A stretch of DNA of 60,611 nucleotides from Nitrospirota bacterium (GTDB lineage Bacteria > Nitrospirota > Nitrospiria > Nitrospirales > Nitrospiraceae). The DNA lies in NCBI GenBank assembly GCA_026387665.1, contig JAPLLG010000006.1, positions 1-60,611 of the forward strand. Reading direction: 5' to 3'. Made by a program: the position numbers and the translations under genes. Below the pieces are notes generated by a model. The model was not told where the DNA came from. It made no database searches and saw only the letters and a program-made list of their open reading frames with translations. Positions 1 to 9,175 of the stretch are shown here, piece after piece (positions within the stretch are counted from its first letter, which is position 1; each line of letters opens with the position of its first letter).

Positions 1-1
1 C

Positions 2-241
2 ATGACCGATGTGCCGCCAGGCACCTATAAACTCGTCATCTGGCATCCCTATATCCGTACCACGACCGAGCAAATCGTCACCATCGGCCCGAAGGGGGCC
101 GTGCAGGCCAATATCGCAGTCCCGGCCCCAACCGGACGGCTTTACGCCAACGAGGTGATGGATCATGCGTATACCCGCTATAACGTGACCGAGGAAACGA
201 AAAAAGAAATCGATCCGCTGGTCCACAAGCAGGACCACTGA
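2..241 (+). CDS. C-terminal end of a carboxypeptidase-regulatory-like (Ig-fold) protein, partial
   Basis: This open frame runs in from the left edge and ends with TGA, so only about the last 79 residues are present. The segment DVPPGTYKLVIWHP is the typical beta-hairpin of carboxypeptidase regulatory-like domains, often found at the end of exported plastocyanin-like or cell-surface proteins. The first ATG lies one base from the edge and is probably internal. No catalytic residues are visible. The function of the whole protein cannot be judged from this piece. Confidence 0.5.
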   Translation: MTDVPPGTYKLVIWHPYIRTTTEQIVTIGPKGAVQANIAVPAPTGRLYANEVMDHAYTRYNVTEETKKEIDPLVHKQDH

Positions 242-521
242 ACAGGGAATGACAAAGGTGCGACGCACCCATCACCATCTGGCTGAGACTGAGATACACA
301 AGTATGGCGACGCTGAAACGAGATGGTGGACAGCCCTATAGCCGGTATGCCATTAACAATGATGTGCAGAACCACATCGTGCTCACCTTGATCCACCGGA
401 CGCCCTCATGCACTGTTATTATTGTTGGCGCACCTTCCTGTTCGGCTTGAACGGTGGTAAAACAGGACTCCTGAGCGGCACTGAATATGTGGTGCTGGGC
501 GAGGATCTTTAGGGAGAGAAC

Positions 522-1157
522 ATGACAAAGTCAGAAACGGTCAGTCGCCGGATCGATGTGCTAGCTATCGGTTTATTTGGTCTCGCCGTTGGAGCCTTAA
601 CCGTTGGCATGGCACAAATCGGACAAATTCCAGCGGTGGATAAAGTGGGGGTGCTGGTCATTGCGCTGATATTTGGCGGTCTAGTGCAGGTGCTCGCCGG
701 GGTTGCCGACATTCGATACAACGAACAGCTTGGAGGGACAGCCCTCACCATGTACGGTTTCTTCTGGTTCACCGTGTCGTTAGCCCAGTTGGTCAGTATG
801 AGCACGACCTTCCATTTTGATAGCGCCCTATTTGTCCCGATCAACCTTGTGTACGTTTTCTTCTCCGCAGTCATGGTTTATTTAACCGCATACCGGTCTG
901 TTGCCTTAAGCCTCCTCCATGCCATCATCACCCTGACATTTGTCTCCACCGTCTGCATGAGGCTGAATCTGATATCGGAGACGCTTCCGGGGTTGGCTCA
1001 TCTAGCAGTCGGAATCCTCGCCTTTTATCACGCAATTGGCAGTCTCTCGCAGGCCTATACCGGCAAAGCGATTGTGCCACTTGGCCCCCCGATGCTCCAC
1101 CATCGGACACTAAGAAATGCGCAGGTGGAGTTGACAGGGTCGCTAGAAGTCAATTGA
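522..1157 (+). CDS. SatP/YaaH (GPR1/FUN34) family acetate/succinate-type membrane transporter
   Basis: The 211-residue protein has about six hydrophobic segments and the family-type stretch FGGLVQVLAGVADIRY, followed by a small-residue and aromatic-rich helix (GGTALTMYGFFWF). This matches the GPR1/FUN34/YaaH family, whose bacterial members take up acetate or succinate with protons. The start follows an AGGGAGA ribosome binding site. It stands alone just upstream of the hydrogenase-like complex, on the same strand, about 100 bp away. The substrate cannot be read from sequence. The asparagine-rich NPxPLGL signature of classical members is not obvious near the N-terminus, so a divergent family role is possible. 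Confidence 0.7.
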   Translation: MTKSETVSRRIDVLAIGLFGLAVGALTVGMAQIGQIPAVDKVGVLVIALIFGGLVQVLAGVADIRYNEQLGGTALTMYGFFWFTVSLAQLVSMSTTFHFDSALFVPINLVYVFFSAVMVYLTAYRSVALSLLHAIITLTFVSTVCMRLNLISETLPGLAHLAVGILAFYHAIGSLSQAYTGKAIVPLGPPMLHHRTLRNAQVELTGSLEVN

Positions 1158-1263
1158 ACAGGGACGTGACACGTGTCCCAACAACAATTTAGTTACTTGA
1201 ACTGTAACGCAAAGCAATCGCTGCTGGGCACAGATTTATGGGAATAGGATACATGTCAACCTT

Positions 1264-3291
1264 ATGCTTGTTCTGCTAATTGGTCTGATTTTTTGCTATG
1301 GGTCCGGCATCCTGCTTCCGTTCTGTGTCCCCCGAAAGCCACAGATCCAAGGAATGCTGGGCAGTGCCTGCTCCTCTGTGGCCAGCCTCATCGGTATCGC
1401 ATTGGGGCTCGGCGGGCTGGTCGCGGCTGAACCGCTGACGGCCTCCGTTGCATCGCTCATTCCCCTTCTCTCTTTTGCGGTCCGGCTCGATCCACTCTCC
1501 TCCTTCTTCGTCCTGACCATCTCCCTCGCGGGCCTCGCCACCTCCATCTATGCCATGAGTTATCTCAAAGAGTTCCACGGCCGGGTCTCCGTGGCCATGC
1601 TGGCAGCCTTGACGAACGGGTTCCTCCTCTCGATGATACTCGTCGTCATCGCCGACAACGGATTCTTCTTCCTCATGGCCTGGGAGCTGATGTCGCTCGT
1701 CTCCTACTTCCTCGTCGTCACAGAACATGAGAAAGCGGAGGTCCGCGACGCCGGCTTCTTCTACCTGGTCATGACCCACGTCGGCACCGCCTTTGTGGTC
1801 CTGACCTATTTGGTCCTCTTTCAATCGGCCGGATCCTTCTCCTTTGAATCCTTTCGTCATCCGGAGCAGGCCTTGCCAGACGGCATGAAGACCCTGGTTT
1901 TTCTCGCGGCCTTGATCGGCTTCGGAACCAAAGCCGGGATTGTGCCCTTGCATGGCTGGTTACCCCTTGCCCATCCGGCCGCACCCTCGCATATCTCCGC
2001 CCTCATGTCCGGCGTCATGATCAAGACCGCGATCTATGCCCTCATCCGGGTCTATTTCGATTTTCTCGGCGGACAGTTCCCCTGGTGGTGGGGCTTCACA
2101 GTCCTGCTCGTCGGAACCCTCTCCGCCCTGCTCGGTGTGATGTATGCGCTCATGGAGCACGACCTCAAGCGGCTCCTGGCATTTCACAGCGTGGAAAACA
2201 TCGGCATCATTTTGATGGGGATCGGCGCAGGGATGATCTTTCAAACCTACGGACTCACAGAGTTCGCGGCGTTGGGATTACTGGCCGCGCTCTACCACAC
2301 CATCAACCATGCCCTGTTCAAAACATTACTCTTTATGGGAGCGGGGTCACTGCTCTACGCCACCCATACGCGCAACATGGAAGAATATGGCGGACTGCTG
2401 CGGCGTATGCCCTGGACCGGTCTCTTTTTCCTCATCGGCGCCCTGTCGATCTCAGCCCTCCCTCCGACCAATGGATTCATCAGCGAATGGCTGCTGTTCC
2501 AAACGCTCTTTCTCAGCTTTCAGCTTCCGGCTCTCTTCCTCAAGCTGATGCTGCCGATTGCCGCGGCCATCTTGGCTTTGACCGGCGTCTTGGCCCTGGC
2601 CTGCTTTGCGAAAGCTTTCGGGATTTCATTTCTCGCCCTCGCAAGAAGTACCCATGCGCGCCAGGCCGAAGAAGTCCCGATCGCCATGCGGATCGCGATG
2701 GGCAGCCTCGCTCTGCTATGCGTCGGGCTAGGCTTGGCTCCCATGATTGTGGTGCCGCTCCTCGACCGGATTACCGGTCCTCTGACCGGTCTGTCAATCA
2801 GCGACAAGGTGCTGGCGCTCGATGGCTGGGCCCTGGCGCCGGTCAACATGGAATTTTCCAGTGTCTCGACGCCTATGCTGGCAGTCATGCTGCTCCTGTG
2901 CGGGCTCCTCGGCCTGGTCCTGGCCTTCCTCTTCGGTGGACAATTGGTGACTCGCTCCTACAAAACCTGGGGCTGCGGAATCACCCTCTCCCCGCGGATG
3001 GCCTACACCGCTACGGGATTTACCCAACCGATCAAGCGAGTCTTCAGCACCATCTATCAACCGACGATCAAACTTGAAACTGAATTCCTGGAAGAATCCC
3101 GCTACTTCGCCAAGCAACGAAAGTTTGAGTTTCATATCGAGCCGATTTTTGAACAGTATCTCTACGGTCCGGTGGTCCGTGTCTTTCTGGGAATCGCCGA
3201 CCGGCTGCGCATTCTTCAGGGAGGCAGTCTGCACCTCTACCTGGCCTATATTTTCGTGACGCTCGTCGTTTTGTTATTGTTCGCGGTCTAG
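1264..3291 (+). CDS. hyfB: Hydrogenase-4 component B / NuoL-type antiporter-like subunit of an Ehr-like complex
   Basis: The 675-residue polytopic membrane protein is close in length to E. coli HyfB and HycC. It carries the proton-conducting membrane-transporter domain of the NuoL/M/N family: the MAWELMSLVSYFLV helix, the HGWLPLAHPAAPSHISALMSG segment with its conserved lysine and histidine region, and HDLKRLLAFHSVENIG. It would form one ion-translocating arm of the membrane complex made with the next five genes, which are separated by only 4-71 bases. An overlapping 8-codon frame starts at 1253 behind an AGGA site and may couple translation. The ATG at 1264 keeps the first membrane helix. 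Confidence 0.9.
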   Translation: MLVLLIGLIFCYGSGILLPFCVPRKPQIQGMLGSACSSVASLIGIALGLGGLVAAEPLTASVASLIPLLSFAVRLDPLSSFFVLTISLAGLATSIYAMSYLKEFHGRVSVAMLAALTNGFLLSMILVVIADNGFFFLMAWELMSLVSYFLVVTEHEKAEVRDAGFFYLVMTHVGTAFVVLTYLVLFQSAGSFSFESFRHPEQALPDGMKTLVFLAALIGFGTKAGIVPLHGWLPLAHPAAPSHISALMSGVMIKTAIYALIRVYFDFLGGQFPWWWGFTVLLVGTLSALLGVMYALMEHDLKRLLAFHSVENIGIILMGIGAGMIFQTYGLTEFAALGLLAALYHTINHALFKTLLFMGAGSLLYATHTRNMEEYGGLLRRMPWTGLFFLIGALSISALPPTNGFISEWLLFQTLFLSFQLPALFLKLMLPIAAAILALTGVLALACFAKAFGISFLALARSTHARQAEEVPIAMRIAMGSLALLCVGLGLAPMIVVPLLDRITGPLTGLSISDKVLALDGWALAPVNMEFSSVSTPMLAVMLLLCGLLGLVLAFLFGGQLVTRSYKTWGCGITLSPRMAYTATGFTQPIKRVFSTIYQPTIKLETEFLEESRYFAKQRKFEFHIEPIFEQYLYGPVVRVFLGIADRLRILQGGSLHLYLAYIFVTLVVLLLFAV

Positions 3292-3305
3292 GAGAAGCGA
3301 GAAGG

Positions 3306-4265
3306 ATGCCGTCTCTTATTCAGTCCCTGCTGCTCGTGATCGCACAGGCCATCGTCCTGCTCTCGGTCTCGCCTTTCCTCGTGGGACTCATCCGCAAGGT
3401 GAAGGCGCGGTTCCAATGCCGACAGGGCGCCAGCGTCTTTCAACCCTATGCTGATCTGGCCAAACTCTTCAGAAAGCAGCCGGTAATCTCGTCCACCGCC
3501 TCCTGGATCTTCCCTGCCACACCCTATATTCTGTTTGCCTCCACACTTTCCGCTGGCCTGCTGGTCCCCACGTTCCTCTCACAGACCCCCCTGAACTTTG
3601 CGGGGAACATCATCGCGCTCGTCTACCTTCTGGCGCTGGGAACGTTTTTCCTAATTCTCGCAGGGCTCGATACCGGATCGGCCTTCGGCGGGATGGGCAG
3701 CAGCCGGGAAGCGCTCGTCGCATCGCTGACAGAGCCGGCCATGATCCTCTCCATCTTTGCCATTGCTTTGACCGCCGGCTCCACCAATCTCAGCACCATC
3801 GTTCATAAAACGGCGCTGCTGGAAGGAATCGTGACGGACCCCTCGCCGCATCTGATGGCGCTGGCCGCGCTCTTCATTGTAGCGCTCGCGGAAACCGGAC
3901 GGGTACCGGTCGACAATCCCGCGACCCATCTCGAACTCACCATGATCCATGAAGCGATGGTCCTGGAATATTCCGGCCGCTATCTGGCCCTCATCGAATG
4001 GGCGGCCGGCCTGAAATTAGCCGTGTTTCTCTCTCTGGTCGCCAACGTCTTTGCGCCCTGGGGCATTGCGACGACGCTCACGCCAAGCGCCATGGGAATC
4101 GGACTCGTGGTCTACCTCGTGAAGATCGCAGGGCTGGCGGTGCTGATCGGAACCATCGAGTGCATGTTTGCAAAACTACGGTTATTCCGTGTGACAGACC
4201 TCCTGGGCGTCGCCTTTATCCTGGCGCTGCTCGGACTGCTGTTCTTTTACATTCTTCGGAGCTGA
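3306..4265 (+). CDS. hyfC: Hydrogenase-4 component C / NuoH-like membrane anchor subunit
   Basis: The 319-residue membrane protein belongs to the NuoH/HycD/HyfC family, which anchors the hydrophilic module and links redox chemistry to the antiporter subunits. Visible family signatures are RQGASVFQPYADLAKLFRK near residue 40 and the acidic loop ETGRVPVDNPATHLELTMIHE followed by LEYSG near residue 200. The gene begins 14 bases after hyfB and ends 4 bases before hyfE, which supports one transcript. Length agrees with the family. In complex I the corresponding loop forms the quinone-site floor. Whether this complex uses a quinone is not shown by the sequence. Confidence 0.9.
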   Translation: MPSLIQSLLLVIAQAIVLLSVSPFLVGLIRKVKARFQCRQGASVFQPYADLAKLFRKQPVISSTASWIFPATPYILFASTLSAGLLVPTFLSQTPLNFAGNIIALVYLLALGTFFLILAGLDTGSAFGGMGSSREALVASLTEPAMILSIFAIALTAGSTNLSTIVHKTALLEGIVTDPSPHLMALAALFIVALAETGRVPVDNPATHLELTMIHEAMVLEYSGRYLALIEWAAGLKLAVFLSLVANVFAPWGIATTLTPSAMGIGLVVYLVKIAGLAVLIGTIECMFAKLRLFRVTDLLGVAFILALLGLLFFYILRS

Positions 4266-4269
4266 GCCC

Positions 4270-4935
4270 ATGCAGATCTCTCCTCACATCGGATCGCAGC
4301 TCGTGGACTTGTGTTCGGCCTTACTCCTGCTCACCTGTTTCGCCATCGTGGCGCAACGGCGGCTCTCCGCCTGCGTCGACTTGTTCGCCCTGCAGTCGGC
4401 CTTTCTCGTCCTGACGGCAGCGCTGGTGGCTTTTCTGACCGGGAACCACCATATCTACATCGCGGCAGCGCTGACCGGCGTGATCAAAGTGGTCATCATC
4501 CCGCGGGTACTCAAAAAAGTCATCGAACGGCTCAATGTCAAACGGGAACTGGTGATGAACGTCAACGTGCCGGCGGGCCTGCTGATCTGCGGCGCCCTGG
4601 TCATGCTGGCCTTCTTCATCACGCAGCCCATCATTCCGCTGGGCTTCCTGCTCACCCGCGATTCCCTGGCCATCGCCCTTGCGATCGTACTCATCGGTTT
4701 TTTCACGATGATTGCGAGGCAGAAGGCCGTGTCGCAGCTGATCGGCTTTCTCGTCATGGAAAACGGCTTGTTTCTGGGGGCGACGGCCGCTACCTACGGG
4801 ATGCCCTTGATCGTCGAACTGGGAGTCTTCTTCGACGTACTCATCGCGGCCTTGATCGCGGGGATCTATACGAATCGTTTGCAAGATGCCTTCGACAGCG
4901 TGGATACCAGCCACCTCACAGTCCTGAAAGAGTAG
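4270..4935 (+). CDS. hyfE: Hydrogenase-4 component E / NuoK-containing membrane subunit
   Basis: The 221-residue protein has about seven hydrophobic helices and resembles HyfE, whose C-terminal half is related to NuoK. The central block AALTGVIKVVIIPRVLKKVIERL is typical of the family, and buried glutamates occur in the later helices (MENGLFLGA, VELGVFFDVL). It sits 4 bases behind hyfC and 15 bases before hyfF. Its expected role is to carry part of the ion path between the anchor subunit and the two antiporter-like subunits. Confidence 0.85.
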   Translation: MQISPHIGSQLVDLCSALLLLTCFAIVAQRRLSACVDLFALQSAFLVLTAALVAFLTGNHHIYIAAALTGVIKVVIIPRVLKKVIERLNVKRELVMNVNVPAGLLICGALVMLAFFITQPIIPLGFLLTRDSLAIALAIVLIGFFTMIARQKAVSQLIGFLVMENGLFLGATAATYGMPLIVELGVFFDVLIAALIAGIYTNRLQDAFDSVDTSHLTVLKE

Positions 4936-4950
4936 TGAAGGGTTCCTGCC

Positions 4951-6486
4951 ATGATTGAAGTGCTTGTCCTCTTAATCGCCCCGCTCCTCGCGGGAGGGCT
5001 GAGCTTGATCGTGCACCGGTCCGCGCTGCTCCACGCGATCAACCTCACGAGTATGAGTCTGCTCGTGGCGGCGGAAATCCTGATCACCAGGACCGTGTTG
5101 CGAGATGGCCCCTACACAGAACTGGGACAGTTGGTCTATCTCGACGCCCTGTCGGCCTTCATTCTCTTTATCATCGGGGCAGTCGGGCTGGCCTGCTCGC
5201 TCTACATGCGCTCCTACATGGACGATCAAGTGTCGCGAGGCGTAATTGCGCCCAAACGGCTCAACCTCTTCTTTTTCCTCTTTCACATGTTCTTGCTGGC
5301 GATGGTGATTGCGACAATCGCCAACAGCGTCGGGGTCCAATGGGTGGCCATCGAGGCGACGACACTGGCCACGACCTTTCTGATCGCCTTCTGGCGGAGG
5401 CGTGAATCCTTGGAAGCCGGATGGAAATACCTCATCCTTTGTTCGGTCGGCATCTCCCTCGCGCTCTTCGGCGTGGTACTCACCTATTATTCATCCTTAC
5501 AAGTGCTGGGCGATGTCAGCGAAGCCTTGAACGTGACCCAGTTGCTGCCCGTGGCCGACCGGCTAAATCCGCATGTCCTGAAGTTGGCCTTCATCTTCAT
5601 CCTGGTCGGCTATGGCACCAAGGTGGGTCTCGTGCCCATGCATAGCTGGCTACCGGACGCCTATACCGAAGCGCCGGCTCCGGTCGTGGCGATGCTGGCG
5701 GGTGTCCTTGAAATTGTGGCGGTCTACGCGATCCTTCGTATGAGGATGATTGTCGACCACGCGGTCTCCCCGACCTTTACCGGCGGACTACTGGCCCTGC
5801 TCGGGTTTGCCTCATTTGTGACGGCCGCGTTTTTCATCCTCATCCAACACAACTACAAACGGCTATTCGCCTACTCCAGCATCGAACATATGGGGATCGC
5901 CATGATCGGATTCGGTGTCGGGGGACCGATCGGCACATTCGGCGGACTATTTCATCTGCTGAACCATGCCTTCGCCAAGTCGATGGCATTTTTTGCCGCA
6001 GGCAACATTCATCGCCGCTTTCACACGGTGGAAATCGCGCAGGTGCAGGGATTGGCCATCGCGCAGCCCTGGACGGCCATGGCCCTGATCGTCGCAGGCC
6101 TGGCCTTGTCGGCGCTGCCTCCCTTTGCCTCATTTGTCAGTGAAGTCCAAATCGTGACGGCCCTGGCCGCGCAAGGAATTCCTGGTCAGTGGCTGACCAA
6201 TAGCACCGGCATGGTGACGGTGGCCTTCTCGAATCAATTCAGCAGCCTGAGCCTCACGGGACTCTTTCTGCTCTGCTCGGTCCTTGCGTTCAGCGGCCTG
6301 CTCTACCGCATCACTGGAATGGTCTGGGGCGCCCCGCCTGAGGAAATCGTCAAGGGAGAAACCTGGACGCTCGGCCATCTGCCGATCATTGTGCTCGCTG
6401 CCGCGTTAGTGGGATTTGGGTTTTTTCTCCCTCAGCCGCTACGACAGCTCTTAGAACAGGCGACGCAGATTCTCTTGCTTCACTAG
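4951..6486 (+). CDS. hyfF: Hydrogenase-4 component F / NuoN-M-type antiporter-like subunit
   Basis: The 511-residue polytopic protein is the second antiporter-like subunit of the complex. It has the expected IEATTLATTFLIAFW helix, the functional loop GYGTKVGLVPMHSWLPDAY, the motif EAPAPVVAMLAGVLE, and HNYKRLFAYSSIEHMGIAM in mid-protein. These match HyfF and related Mrp/Nuo subunits. A conserved lysine (in GYGTKVG) and glutamate (in WVAIEATT) expected of proton channels are present, so ion translocation looks intact. It is followed after 12 bases by the large subunit gene. Confidence 0.9.
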   Translation: MIEVLVLLIAPLLAGGLSLIVHRSALLHAINLTSMSLLVAAEILITRTVLRDGPYTELGQLVYLDALSAFILFIIGAVGLACSLYMRSYMDDQVSRGVIAPKRLNLFFFLFHMFLLAMVIATIANSVGVQWVAIEATTLATTFLIAFWRRRESLEAGWKYLILCSVGISLALFGVVLTYYSSLQVLGDVSEALNVTQLLPVADRLNPHVLKLAFIFILVGYGTKVGLVPMHSWLPDAYTEAPAPVVAMLAGVLEIVAVYAILRMRMIVDHAVSPTFTGGLLALLGFASFVTAAFFILIQHNYKRLFAYSSIEHMGIAMIGFGVGGPIGTFGGLFHLLNHAFAKSMAFFAAGNIHRRFHTVEIAQVQGLAIAQPWTAMALIVAGLALSALPPFASFVSEVQIVTALAAQGIPGQWLTNSTGMVTVAFSNQFSSLSLTGLFLLCSVLAFSGLLYRITGMVWGAPPEEIVKGETWTLGHLPIIVLAAALVGFGFFLPQPLRQLLEQATQILLLH

Positions 6487-6498
6487 GGAACGACAGCC

Positions 6499-8091
6499 AT
6501 GGCAGACACGCAGTCCTATGAAAACGAACTGAAAGCGGCGTTCCCCGCCATCGTGCACACTGACACGTCGCAGGAAAACTGCTCTCAGTTTCTCGTCCCC
6601 AAGGCTCTCCTCCCTGCCATCACCCATTATCTCCATACTCAACCGGGCCTGCGCGGCAGGCTGACCGCCCTATGGGCGGTCGATCATCGCCCCCTTCGCG
6701 ACTGCTATAGCTTGCACTACCTCTTCACGCTGGAGCCGTCCCATCGCTGGGCGCTGCTGTCCACAGAACTCGCAGGGGCTGATCGATCATTCCCCTCCAT
6801 CACGCCGCACATCCATGCAGCCAAATGGTACGAGCGAGAAATTCGCGACCTGTTCGGACTGATTCCGCTGGGGCATCCGGACTTGCGACGCCTGGTCCGC
6901 CATGAGCACTGGCCTAAAGGGACACACCCGCTGAACAAAGACTTTGCCTGGGACCAGGTGATGGGACGGCAGCAAGGAGAACATCACTTCCGCCGCATTG
7001 AAGGGGAAGGGGTCTTTGAAGTGCCGGTAGGGCCGATCCATGCCGGGATTATCGAGTCAGGCCATTTTCGATTTTCCGTGGCCGGCGAGCCCATCATGCA
7101 ACTCGAACTGCATCATTTCTGGAAACATCGCGGAATCGAGAAACTGTTCGAACAGCAGGCCTTGACTGCCGCAGTTCCGTTAGCCGAACGGGTATCCGGC
7201 GATACGACAGTCGGCCATAGCCTCGCCTACTGCCAGGCGGTCGAATCCCTGCTGCAGCTGGAAGTGCCGCGCCGCGGACGCTATCTCCGGAGCCTGTTTC
7301 TTGAACTGGAACGGCTCCACAACCATCTCGGCGACATCGGCGCGATCTGCAACGATACGGCCTACGCCCTACCCCATGCCCATTGCAGCCGTATGAAAGA
7401 ACAGATCATGCAGCTCAACGACCGCTTGACCGGCTCGCGATTTCTCCGCGGCGTGAACCGGGTGGGTGGAGTTGCCATCGATCTCACGGCGGTGCAACTG
7501 ACCGAGATTGTCGCCAAACTGGACCGGGTTGAACAGGACTTTTCGGAGCTGGAATCGATCATTGCTCACAACGCCTCCCTGATCGACCGACTGGAGACCA
7601 CCGGAATCCTAACCGAGCGCACGGCGCGTGATCATGGGGTGGTGGGAGTCGTCGGGCGAGCCTCTGGTCTCGCTCAAGACCTCCGGCGCGATCGACCCTT
7701 TGCCGCCTACGACGAACTTCCCGTTAACGTCGTGACCTACCGCTACGGCGATGTCCGAGCGCGAATGCGGGTCCGGATGGATGAGATTCATGAGTCGATA
7801 CGATTAGTCAGAGAGATTCGCCTGAAGATACCGCAGGGGCCAATCTCGAAAGAAGCCAGCCGCAGCCCCCAAACAGGTGACTGGGCCCTGTCGGCCGTCG
7901 AAGGCTGGCGTGGTGAAATTCTTTACATGGTGATGGCGGGAGCAAACGGGACCATTCATCGCTGTAAGGTCCGGGACCCCTCATTCGCAAACTGGCCTGC
8001 AATCCAATGGACCGTGCTGGGAAATATCATTCCGGACTTCCCGCTCATCAATAAGAGCTTTAGCCTGTCATATGCGGGAAATGATCTGTAA
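6499..8091 (+). CDS. hyfG: HyfG/HycE-like large subunit (NuoC-NuoD fusion) lacking the NiFe-binding cysteines
   Basis: The 530-residue protein has an N-terminal 30-kDa (NuoC-like) domain containing YEREIRDLFGL near residues 111-121 and HPLNKDF near 143-149. A 49-kDa/NiFe large-subunit domain follows from about residue 170. The family frame is clear, but the N-terminal nickel motif (RxCGxC in hydrogenases) reads RVSGDTTVGH at 231-240. The C-terminal motif (DPCxxC) reads DPSFAN at 493-498. All four metal-ligand cysteines are therefore replaced, and NiFe hydrogenase activity is not expected. This is the hallmark of energy-converting hydrogenase-related (Ehr) complexes of unknown substrate. No maturation genes are seen nearby. 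Confidence 0.88.
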   Translation: MADTQSYENELKAAFPAIVHTDTSQENCSQFLVPKALLPAITHYLHTQPGLRGRLTALWAVDHRPLRDCYSLHYLFTLEPSHRWALLSTELAGADRSFPSITPHIHAAKWYEREIRDLFGLIPLGHPDLRRLVRHEHWPKGTHPLNKDFAWDQVMGRQQGEHHFRRIEGEGVFEVPVGPIHAGIIESGHFRFSVAGEPIMQLELHHFWKHRGIEKLFEQQALTAAVPLAERVSGDTTVGHSLAYCQAVESLLQLEVPRRGRYLRSLFLELERLHNHLGDIGAICNDTAYALPHAHCSRMKEQIMQLNDRLTGSRFLRGVNRVGGVAIDLTAVQLTEIVAKLDRVEQDFSELESIIAHNASLIDRLETTGILTERTARDHGVVGVVGRASGLAQDLRRDRPFAAYDELPVNVVTYRYGDVRARMRVRMDEIHESIRLVREIRLKIPQGPISKEASRSPQTGDWALSAVEGWRGEILYMVMAGANGTIHRCKVRDPSFANWPAIQWTVLGNIIPDFPLINKSFSLSYAGNDL

Positions 8092-8162
8092 ATACAGGAC
8101 GCCATCAGCGGTCAACTTTCAGCTGAAGGCAACGGCTGAAGACTGAAGGCCGAGGAGGAACC

Positions 8163-8684
8163 ATGTTTCGCATTTTAAAGAAAAGCCTGAAAACGGGAGT
8201 GGTAACAGGTCAGCATCCCGCAGCCGCGCCGTTGGCGGAAACTCCGACATCGGAGGCAAAAGACAAAGCCACACCGTTCCGATCCTCTCTGGCCTTTCGC
8301 GCGGTGGATACCGGCTCATGCAATGCCTGCGAAATGGAAATGAATGCGCTCGCGAACCCGGTCTACGACATCGAACGGTTCGGCGTTCACATCGCCGCAT
8401 CGCCGCGCCATGCAGATGCCTTGGTCGTGACGGGGCCCGTCACCATCAACATGGAACAGGCATTGAAAGACGTCTACCAACAAACACCTGACCCGAAAAT
8501 TGTCATTGCGCTCGGCGACTGCGCCATCAACTGTGGGGTCTTCAAGGGGAGCTATGCCATCACTGGTCCCGTGGACCGCCACATTCCGGTTGATGTTCGT
8601 ATTCCAGGCTGCCCGCCACGACCGGCTGAAATTCTCAATGCGCTCCAAGAATTGCGGGGAGGCACAGTCTCAAACAAGAATTGA
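8163..8684 (+). CDS. hyfI: HyfI/NuoB-like small subunit with one iron-sulfur cluster site
   Basis: The 173-residue protein is homologous to NuoB and hydrogenase small subunits. Candidate [4Fe-4S] ligands are C53 and C56 (GSCNACEME), C120 (GDCAINCG) and C150 (PGCPPRP), with an extra C124. The site of the proximal cluster next to the former active site is therefore kept although the large subunit lost its metal. The gene begins 71 bases after hyfG behind an AGGAGGAACC site. No ferredoxin-like NuoI or HyfH gene follows, so this may be the only iron-sulfur protein of the complex. The first 40 residues are poorly conserved. Confidence 0.88.
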   Translation: MFRILKKSLKTGVVTGQHPAAAPLAETPTSEAKDKATPFRSSLAFRAVDTGSCNACEMEMNALANPVYDIERFGVHIAASPRHADALVVTGPVTINMEQALKDVYQQTPDPKIVIALGDCAINCGVFKGSYAITGPVDRHIPVDVRIPGCPPRPAEILNALQELRGGTVSNKN

Positions 8685-9001
8685 TCCGCCCAAACCTCAT
8701 TTCCTTCCTCACGACTCACTCCACACCTGACTGCGCCCCTTCACCTCCGTCAGTAGAGCGACTTCGCACCCTGCCCCCTGTGCGGTATCGCTCATCCCAT
8801 GCTTACTCCTTTCTTCTCATCTCCCTGGCAATCCGTCAGCCTCAAAAACCGCACGGATTATCGAGGGATTTTCGCAATTCCCACTCTGAAGGACTCGCGA
8901 CAACGAGATGCTCCAGGGGGCATCAGTTGTGCACAGAACTATCAGTACCGTGGCGAAGCCACACAAAATGAGCGGACAATCCTGAACGACAGAATACGGA
9001 G
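8685..9001. other. Intergenic region between hyfI and the SulP locus
   Basis: This stretch of about 317 bases shows no convincing gene. Short open frames cross it but have no family resemblance. A hairpin (GATGCTCC paired with GGGGCATC) lies at 8907-8924 without a T-run. The last bases before 9002 provide an ACGGAG ribosome binding site. A promoter for the transporter pair is expected here, but no clear -35/-10 pair was recognised. Confidence 0.4.
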
Positions 9002-9175
9002 ATGACCATGCCGCCGTTACTGCGGACAGTCCTGGCAGAGACGACCGATTTGCTAGGCAGGACAATCAAGATGGCGATCATCGTGTCCCTCCTTACGTTC
9101 GCGCTGATACTCATCGGCTGGTTCTTCTCATCCAGCCTGCCCTACCAAGCATTATTCATACTCAATGGCCGATAG
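9002..9175 (+). CDS. 57-residue single-pass membrane microprotein coupled to the SulP transporter
   Basis: An ATG behind ACGGAG opens a 57-codon frame with a basic/amphipathic N-terminus and one strong membrane helix (about residues 24-42: MAIIVSLLTFALILIGWFF). Its stop lies inside the SulP gene, whose ATG at 9165 overlaps it by 11 bases. That arrangement is typical of translational coupling. Without this frame the SulP start would have no good ribosome binding site of its own. No family is recognised. A role as a small transporter partner is an inference from the overlap alone. Confidence 0.5.
   Translation: MTMPPLLRTVLAETTDLLGRTIKMAIIVSLLTFALILIGWFFSSSLPYQALFILNGR

Noticed and set aside
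408-512. 34-codon frame ending just before the SatP-like gene
   Set aside because: It has no ribosome site and no recognisable pattern. It may be chance in the leader region.
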